This document shows positions 56,686 through 64,000 of a DNA stretch of 64,000 bases, piece after piece. How positions within the stretch are numbered: the stretch's first letter is position 1; each line of letters begins with the position of its first letter. The stretch spans positions 434,001 to 498,000 of the forward strand of contig JANUWI010000005.1 of assembly GCA_025504975.1 (NCBI GenBank). Direction: 5' to 3'. The notes beneath the pieces are model-generated. The model saw nothing but the letters and a program-made list of their open reading frames with translations, did not search any database and was not told the DNA's origin. The DNA is from Plenodomus lindquistii (Eukaryota; Ascomycota; Dothideomycetes; Pleosporales; Leptosphaeriaceae). A program made the position numbers and the translations under genes.

Positions 56686-59600
56686 TCATCCGTGGATAGA
56701 TGCTCGACTTGACGACGTTGTGCCACCATCCCATAACTTTACAGTCTTCACGGCAGACTGTCTGGGCTCGTGACAGGAAAAGATGTTGACATGGTTGTCG
56801 TGTACAGCAGCCGCCGCGATCATGAGTCGATGTGGGTGGAATGCTGTCGCAGCAATCGGGGCAGAGCGATCGCGCAGGAATCCCGAGTATGGCTCGAAGT
56901 GCGACACAGTCTGGCCGTTGTGGATGTTGAAGATTTTGACACGATGTCTCTGTGTCCCACTGCAAAAATTAGCATTTCGTTCAACTCATACGAGAACGAC
57001 AGCAACTTACGTAGCGAAGACTGGTGCATGTTCGTGTACGCTGAGTGTTCTCAGATGGTCGGTCGTTGCCTGTACCGTCTTGACACTTCGATCCATGCGA
57101 ATGTCCCACAGTTTCACCTCTCCGCTACGACAACCGCTCACAAGTTCTCGTTGTCCGCCGCGTTGCAAGTGGACGTTGGTGATCCATTGTCTGTGCTCCT
57201 TCCAGACCTTGATCATAGCAGTCGCAGGTTTCTCACGCTGATCGTAAACACGGATCGCACCATCGCCGAACCCAGCAACGAAAACATCACCCTCCACTTG
57301 GTCCGAAGTCAGAGACGTGATGCATGATCCTGACCTTGCAGGGAGATCCTAGAAATGTCAGCTGTGGCTTGGCGAGCATACAATGAAGCCGACTTACACT
57401 CGTGCAGACCTCAGTGCCCGCATTCCAGATTCGGATCACCTTGACATCTCCTGCAACCAAGATTGATCCTCGCCCCTGTTGCCAGTCGAAGACCAAACCA
57501 GCGTTCTTGTTGCTGGGCACAAGATCCGTCAGAGCTCGGAACCCAGTTACCAACTCAGTCTTGCCCTTGTGGTCGTAGTTGCGGAAGATCTTGATGACCC
57601 CATCCGATGAGCCAGTCATTAATAAGGCCTGATCATCCTCGTTGATAAAGCGAACGTCGGTTATTCTCGAATCAGGAGGGTTGCCATTCGAGAAACAATT
57701 GATTCTGCTGACCGACTTGGAGTAGTCGAAGATGTTGACAGTGTCTCGAGTGTCAGTAACGACCAGATGATCCTCAAATTGGTGGAAACACATCTTGTGG
57801 GGTTGACTAAGGTTGTCAAAATACCCACGGGGTACATCCCAGCGGTTTGACACGGCAATATCCTTCATAGGCTGTGTTTCGGCAATGATCTTGTCATTAC
57901 GATTTCTCCGCCATAGTCTACCGTTGTAGTCTGTACTGCCAGGTTCATCGGCTTCGGTGGGCTTCATTTGCGGTTCGCGGAAATACTCCACAGACCACTC
58001 GAAAAAGACACTCTGCAGTGGTATTTCTGGCTTCTCCACTAGACTCCGGGGCTTGAAACCGCGGGGTGTTGGTTCTTCCTCAACATGGTACTTTTCTGGT
58101 GTCTGGGGCCGAACTTCCATCCCTGGTCCGTGTGGATCCTCTGACTTAGTTTTCCCCGTCGAACGCGGAGTCAAAGAGGCAGAGTCGCTGCCAGTCCAGA
58201 GGCTTTTCAGTGATGCACCAACGCTCGTAGACTTCCTCATACCACCAAACAAGGACAGGTAGGAGGAGTCTTTCGTTGGCGTGGTAGGATTAGGGCTCTT
58301 GGGAGGAGCAGTAAGCTCCTCTTGCGGGCGACGAGCAGGACGCGTTGTGGCTGCCTGGCTCAACGTGTCTTCGAGCTGAGGCTGTACAAATTTGGCCAGC
58401 GACGATTCCATCAAAGCAATCAGGACGTAGTCGACGACGATACCAGCATCCTTCGCTATTTCAGGATGTGGATCAACGGACATAACCAATAGCTCCTTCC
58501 AAATAGCGGCATAGATGGTATTTTGAGAGCATGAGCTGGATCCTGCAGAGTCCTCATTGGCTGGAGCCCGCTGCTTCTTCATATAAAGCACGTCCCCGCC
58601 TCGTCCGTCCGGCTGCGCTGAGGGAACAGTGGCATTCTCGTCGCGAATGTGTTCAAATGCTGCGACAATGAATCGCGTCTTGTAGCGAGCCGCAAAAGTA
58701 GAGAAGAAGATGAGTAGCTCCCGCCGTACCATGCTGTTGCCATCCATAGTCATGACGAGGATCATGGAGGCAATGGACTCTTCGATGTTGGCTACTTGGG
58801 CAGTGACGTCTCGGATGCCAAGGAACGAAGTAAGCGCATGGAGCATCGCAGCCCTCACTTCAGCCACGGGATCCACGACAAGCTCGCATAGCCTCTCATG
58901 TGCCATGCATCGTATGCCAACCCATTTTGCTTCTTCATAGTTGACCCACAACTTGCTTAGGCAGAGACAAGACCATTGCCTCAACAAAGGATTTTGCATG
59001 TCTTTCAGATGGTCCAAGCAGCTTTCAACTAGCTCTGTGCTCAACGATGCGCGTTGACCCTGGTTGTAGTCCTTGCAGAACATTGAGACGATGAATGCGC
59101 ACATTGCACGGTGCTCGCTTGCATTCTGGATCGGGATGCCTGCATGACATTAGTTTGGAAAGAGCAATACAAGGAATGACATTTACCAGAGTTCGGGTTG
59201 AAGATGTTAATGAAGTATTGATAGCCGTTATCTTTCAACAAGTCAGCCTGGCAGGACTGGTCGACTGCTAGGATGCGAGCCCAGATGAAGACCATGACAG
59301 GCTTCAGCTCGTTGGCTTGGGATTGCAACAGCTTCAAAACGTATGGAAAGATGCCGATACTAAGCGCAAGGTTCACGGCCCATGGTCCATGGTCCAGAAA
59401 GCTCGAGAGAAGAATCAATGCCCTCAGGCGATGCACCTGGCTGAGAAGAACCTGGAGTACGATAGGAAGCTGCTCGGGTACTTTCTGCTCGACAGCACCC
59501 TGGGTTAGATAGACCTCGAACGCGGTCAGTTGCTCCGAAAAGAAGTCCGAGTGTTTGTAAACATATTCTTTCTCGCCCCGAGCTTCTGCTTGGAGATCGG

Positions 59601-61182
59601 GTAACTGAGCTAGAATGAGCTCGACTGCGAGATCCCAGCTCCGCCACAGGGGATGGTCATGCGTCTGTGGGATCTCCGGGTGTGAAACTGGGTGACAGTG
59701 GTATGCACGCATGATGCGTTGCGCAAGGAGATAGTTGCGGAACAGTGCTGCTACCATCAAGTCCTGACGGAAAAGTTTCTTAAACAGGGGCTTGGACAGG
59801 GAATTCCATGCGATCGTATCAGTGATGGCTGTGAAAATCCAATTGAGTTCACCAATGGGCGTTCTACGCTCCGAAACCTTGCCTGGGATGTTATGGGCGT
59901 CTTGCACGGTGACCTTGCTGGGGAGCGGGTTTTGCAGGATGAAGAATCGCACCGCCATAGTGATGGGGTCTGTGAGACAGGATGTGAAGATATCTGCAGG
60001 CAACTCCGGATTGGTGGGTAGGGACTCTTTCTCTCTACATGCGGCCAGGTGGATGCAGTCACTGAAATCAACATGTTCAACATTGGGGTCTCTTCGCCGT
60101 GCTTCCTCAAACTCAGCCTGGTGCTTCTCTGCAAACCTGTTGAAGTTGCTGATGATTAGGCCAGCGTCAGAGCAGTCGTAGACGAACAGACTGGGCGCAC
60201 CAATCCAGCTTTGCAGATCGTACAGTGATAAAGGGATGTACTGTGTGTAATTGCGGTTGAAGACCCAGATCTCTCCGGACGATGTCGGCTTGGGCACACC
60301 GTGGCCATTGTAATGGAAGAGAACCCTCTCGTTACGGGCATTGCGGCGTAAGGTGGAAGTGTACTTTCGCGCCTCCTCGGTGGTAGGGTCAAGTAGCAGT
60401 TTGTAACGAGTGCGCATGCTAAGCTGCTCATATTGTGTCTGTAGGGCCTTTCCGATTTGGTTCATGGGCGTATGCCCGGGCGTCTGCGACGTGACGGTGG
60501 GATCTATCCAGCACTCTTCCTTTGCGCAAGGATTAGTCTTGATGACATCGGGTGGGTCAACTCCAATATTGAGACAGAGCGCGAGGACTGCAGATACTGT
60601 CTTGAGGCGGTCGCGCATGCGCCATTCCTGGACAGGGTAGGCGCAGTCTTCATGCTTGGGGTGGCCGCCCGTCTCGTGCTTCTTGTCAGTGTAGTACATG
60701 AAGAAGTTCTGCGTTGCATGTTAGCCGGTGCAGGTCGCAGCCACGCGCGGTCAACGCACAGAGGTCAGCAGATTGCTGTACTCTTCCGAGTTTAGTTGGT
60801 CGTCCCACCCATGGCGAATCTTGAAGTGGCCGTCGACACTGCCCTCGTCGGCGTGCTCAGAGTTTGGCGCAGGATGGCGTGGGCCAAAGTCACTTCTGGC
60901 GCGCAGGAGATTGGGACGCGCAGACTGCGAGGCGAAGGAGGCTTGACGGTGGAACCTCGCATGGTCGTCCATGTCGGTGTCGGTGGGTGATGCATTGGTG
61001 GTTGCAGCGGAGCCGGGGCGCGAGGTCGCTGTTGTCGCTTGCTGAGGGGTCTGCAAGTCGGGTCTGGGCGGGACAGCAGCGGTGCCGTTCATGTCGGCAG
61101 GTGCAACTGCGTGTGAGGAAAGAGGGTTCGGGAGCGGATGGGCCTGGCCGCTGATGAGGGGCATGTCGCTGGCGGTTCTCAT
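56686..61182 (-). CDS. KOG1: TORC1 subunit Raptor
   Basis: Scaffold of TOR complex 1 that presents substrates to TOR kinase in nutrient signalling. Five exons (61182-60760, 60708-59187, 59139-57398, 57348-57011, 56959-56686) give 1432 residues. After a disordered N-terminal 110 residues comes IRHGWDDQLNSEEYSNLLTS and the Raptor caspase-like domain: FFMYYTDKKHETGGHP, RVLFHYNGHGVPKPTSSGEI, WVFNRNYTQYIPLSLYDLQS and IGAPSLFVYDCSDAGLIISN. Helical HEAT-like repeats follow (GIFPYVLKLLQSQANELKPV, LVVDPVAEVRAAMLHALTSF). A Ser/Thr/Pro-rich linker then leads to a C-terminal WD40 propeller from about residue 1050 (VTDTRDTVNIFDYS, LLMTGSSDGVIKIFRN, VAGFGDGAIRVYDQ, SGCRSGEVKLWDIR). The start is the first in-frame ATG; only GTG lies upstream. 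Confidence 0.96.
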
Positions 61183-62389
61183 GGTGAGTAGAGTCGGGCA
61201 GTGACAACGTCGGCAGCGCCCATGTCGAGAAGCGTGCGGCGTGGACTTGAGTGAGGTGTGGCCATGCACAGACAGCTAGGGACACGGAGGCCTGGGTGAT
61301 ATTGGCGGGGTAATAGCGCGTGGTGGAAAGCGTGGTGCCGTACACTGTAGAGAAGTGCGTCACGTCCTCGGGCCTCGACATGCACACGTCGCGTAGCTTC
61401 TGCCTGGGCCTGGGGGAGCTTTGAGGCTGCGGCTACGCTTTGCCGCATCAGTACGGCGGTGAGCCGGGTGGGGCGCACGTGACTGGCGTGGTGATGATGA
61501 TCTCCGTGCGCCACTTGGGCATCTCAGACACATCCAGGTCAGCACCGGCGAGTGTGCTCTCTGTGTACTCCAGTACTCTGCATGCGTAGTAGCCTCTAGG
61601 CCATACACCTGCGAGCATGCAGAGCCGGCTCTCGAGTGTGGCGACATATGTACTCTACTGTGGCTCCAACGCTGCAGGCCCCACTGCCCAACACCCTCCG
61701 ATTGCTGGCCAGCGCGAGGGCTGGGGCTGGGTGGAGAGTGCGCCAGCATCAGCTTCTCTTGATCACTCGCCGTGCAGCAGCGCGTCTGCATCGCTGTCTG
61801 CCGAGCCAATCGTCGTGGTGCAATGCCCTGTCGTCCGCCGCATCCTGGTGTCCCTACGGGTTCAGGGGGAAGACGAACACCGCCAGGCCAGCTTGCGCCG
61901 CACGCATTCGACCTCGCATTGCTGTGACTGTCCTTTTCCGTGTCTCCATGCTTGACTGCACCCGCGGCGTCTTGTCTTGACTGTCTTCTGAGCTTGATCC
62001 TCCTGCGCCGTCGCCCCTCGCTGCCTCTCTGCTGCGCCGCCAGCCTGCGCCCACGGGACGATCATCTCGCCAAGATCGGTACATGGACGACCTGGACACC
62101 AAATCCTGTCGCACTTGACCTGCAGATACACGCCTCCTCTGTCCGACCCTGCCCTGTTTCTGCTGCATCACGACAATCCACTGCGAAATGTGCACGCTCT
62201 CCTGCCCGCCTCGCATCTAGACTGCCCATTCTCCGCCGCCCGCAGCATACCCTCCAGCCTCCACGCCCCCAGCCGCCGTCGGACCTCCGCCCTTTGCTGC
62301 ACTGCGCAACCACCTCGACAGCAGGCCGGATGCGTACGTGACAGGCACCGGCAGCCAGTGCAACAACCCCCGCGCCGCAGTCCGCCGCC
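61183..62389. promoter_or_regulatory. Long divergent promoter region, KOG1 / KEL1-like
   Basis: About 1.2 kb between start codons, the longest head-to-head spacer in the window. It is GC-rich, with pyrimidine-rich leaders toward both genes. Many overlapping frames exist but none with family signatures. Confidence 0.55.
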
Positions 62390-64000
62390 ATGTCGTTCCT
62401 GTTTGGCAAGAAGAACAAGCCCTCGCCCAGCGCACTCCCGCCGGCCACGCGGGACATCACCTCGTCGCATGGCCAGGCACCGCAACCGCAGCCCGCATCG
62501 CTCAACGGCGCCGCCACCCGCGATGTCAGCGCCGAGAAGAACCGTGCCGGCGCGCAGTCGCAGTCGCAGTCGCAGTCGCAGACGCAGACGCCCACGCCCA
62601 GCGGCAGCGTTAACAACTCGCTCAGCTCGCTGCAGAACCAGGGCCTGTCCAACACGCCTGAGCCCAAGGCGTTGCGCGATCGGACAGAGCCCAATGGCCA
62701 GGTATGTAGCCATCTTGTCCGCTTCCCTACACTGGTGCCATTGCTGACTCGGTGCAGAGTGCGCCCGCCAGAATCGCTGCTGGGCCCTCTCCCGAATCGC
62801 CCTATCCGTGGTCTTCACGCCGCCTCAACTTCACGGCAGGCAACCCCTTCCCTCGTTACGGCGCCGCAATCAACGCCACAGCCTCCAAGGATGGCACCAT
62901 CTACCTCATGGGAGGTCTGGTGGGCGGCGCAACCGTCAAGGGCGACCTATGGCTGACCGAAATGGGCAACGGCAGTCTGGCCTGCTACCCCATCTCCACC
63001 ACAGGAGACGGCCCAGGCCCCCGTGTAGGCCACGCCAGTCTGCTCGTGGGCAATGCCTTCATCGTTTTCGGAGGCGACACCAAGTTGGCGGATAATGATG
63101 ATCTGGACGACACGCTGTATCTTCTAAACACATGTGAGTTGGAGGCAAATGCGCGCACGTCTTTCATGCTGACAGCAACTAGCAACGAAACATTGGTCGC
63201 GCGCTCTCCCGCAGGGTCCCCGTCCCACCGGACGCTACGGGCACACTCTCAACATACTGGGTTCCAAGATCTACATCTTCGGCGGTCAGGTGGAAGGCTT
63301 CTTCTTCAACGACCTCGTTGCCTTCGATTTGAACTCGCTACAGTCCTCTGCCAGTCGCTGGGAAGTCTTGCTGCCAAATACCAAGGAGCACGTGTCTCCA
63401 CAGGGCCGGGCACCACCTGCCCGCACGAACCACTCTGTTGTGACCTGGAACGACAAACTATACCTTTTTGGTGGTACTGACGGCATAACTTGGTTCAACG
63501 ATGTCTGGACCTACGAGCCGCGCTCCAATTCCTGGACTGAGCTCGATTGCATTGGCTATATCCCCGTGGCTCGTGAGGGACACTCGGCCGCCCTTGTGAA
63601 TGACACCATGTACATCTTTGGAGGACGAACTCAAGAAGGCGTGGACTTGGGAGATTTGGCAGCCTTCCGGATATCTTCTCGCCGCTGGTACATGTTTCAA
63701 AACATGGGACATTCGCCCTCTGCTCGTTCAGGACACAGCATGACTTCGTTTGGAAAACACGTCGTCGTTTTGGCAGGAGAACCCAGCTCCTCCGTGGCTG
63801 ACAGAAACGAGCTCAGTCTCGGCTATATCCTCGATACCTCCAAAATCAGGTATCCGCCCAACGAAAGCGCCCCTCCTCCACAAGCTCAGAATACACAGCG
63901 AAAGCTCAGCGGAGGTGAAAAGGGCAATTTCTCTGGAAAGGCTACGTCACCTCCCACAAGGGAAAGCATGATGCCTGGACAACAGCAGATGCGAGCTCCA
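62390..64000 (+). CDS. Kelch-repeat cell polarity protein, Kel1/Tea1 type, 5' part
   Basis: Kel1/Tea1 proteins mark cell ends and organise polarity and fusion in fungi. Exons 62390-62701, 62758-63133 and 63183 to beyond the window give 502 residues so far with no stop. The N-terminus (SFLFGKKNKPSPS) and a Gln/Ser/Thr repeat (QSQSQSQSQTQTPTPS) are disordered. Kelch blades start near residue 110: PYPWSSRRLNFTAGNPFPRY, GTIYLMGGLVGG, GPRVGHASLLVGNAFIVFGG, GRYGHTLNILGSKIYIFGGQ, ARTNHSVVTWNDKLYLFGGT, AREGHSAALVNDTMYIFGGR and ARSGHSMTSFGKHVVVLAGE, six blades in all. The usual long coiled-coil C-terminus should lie beyond 64000. Confidence 0.92.

Noticed and set aside
62062..62818. Long minus- and plus-strand frames in the KOG1/KEL1 spacer
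   Set aside because: GC-rich DNA leaves frames open; Arg/Pro/Cys-rich translations without family features, partly antisense to the kelch gene.
1..64000. tRNA, rRNA, transposon and MAT1-1 alpha-box genes
   Set aside because: I looked for tRNA-like B boxes, transposase or reverse transcriptase motifs, terminal repeats and an alpha-box signature and saw none; a covariance or profile search would be needed to exclude small RNAs.

Overview
This window is nuclear DNA of a filamentous ascomycete. Genes sit close together on both strands and carry many short spliceosomal introns (mostly 46-75 bp, GT-AG, often with a CTAAC or CTGAC branch site). Proteins are of ascomycete type, and one is a MAT1-2-1 mating-type HMG-box protein. 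The MAT flanks combine the widespread APC5-COX13-APN2 block with a pyridoxamine-oxidase-like gene plus a RhoGAP gene, the pair known beside MAT in Cochliobolus. That points to Dothideomycetes; order and species cannot be read from the sequence. I built 28 gene models by joining exons by hand, checking reading phase across each intron. Two genes run off the window ends.

Left part (1-19.4 kb): end of ADE1 (SAICAR synthetase), MED12 (Mediator kinase module), an Asterix-type ER protein gene with eight exons, eIF1, an MBA1/mL45-like mitoribosome receptor, the RIM2 pyrimidine nucleotide carrier, a CIA30 complex I assembly factor, APC5, cytochrome oxidase subunit VIa (COX13) and the AP endonuclease APN2. 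Several neighbours here are mitochondrial.

Middle (19.4-28.2 kb): the mating-type region. About 3 kb with no gene I can recognise separates APN2 from MAT1-2-1, and a further 1.3 kb separates MAT1-2-1 from the flavin-type gene and the F-BAR/RhoGAP gene. No alpha-box (MAT1-1) gene is visible, so the strain carries the MAT1-2 idiomorph and is probably heterothallic.

Right part (28.8-64 kb): NIPSNAP, CDP-alcohol phosphotransferase (CPT1/EPT1), a Gemin2/Brr1-like protein, histidyl-tRNA synthetase with two start codons and tandem Gcn4-type sites, an NDUFA4/B12D-like protein, ERF2 palmitoyltransferase, an ASH1-type SET methyltransferase, a 36-bp minisatellite in a gene-poor 2 kb, an HDHD5-like HAD phosphatase, an unrecognised 741-residue protein, an F-box/LRR protein, SSZ1, RRP40, cytosolic AspRS with a GC-AG intron, KOG1/Raptor, and the start of a KEL1/TEA1 kelch polarity gene.

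The content is mainly conserved housekeeping genes around a mating-type locus. The points most worth a second look are the MAT neighbourhood, an eIF1 terminal intron whose retention or removal gives proteins differing only in the last residue, the HTS1 dual start with two Gcn4 sites, several 10-17 nt microexons, the GC-AG intron and an orphan coding-like segment near 46 kb.
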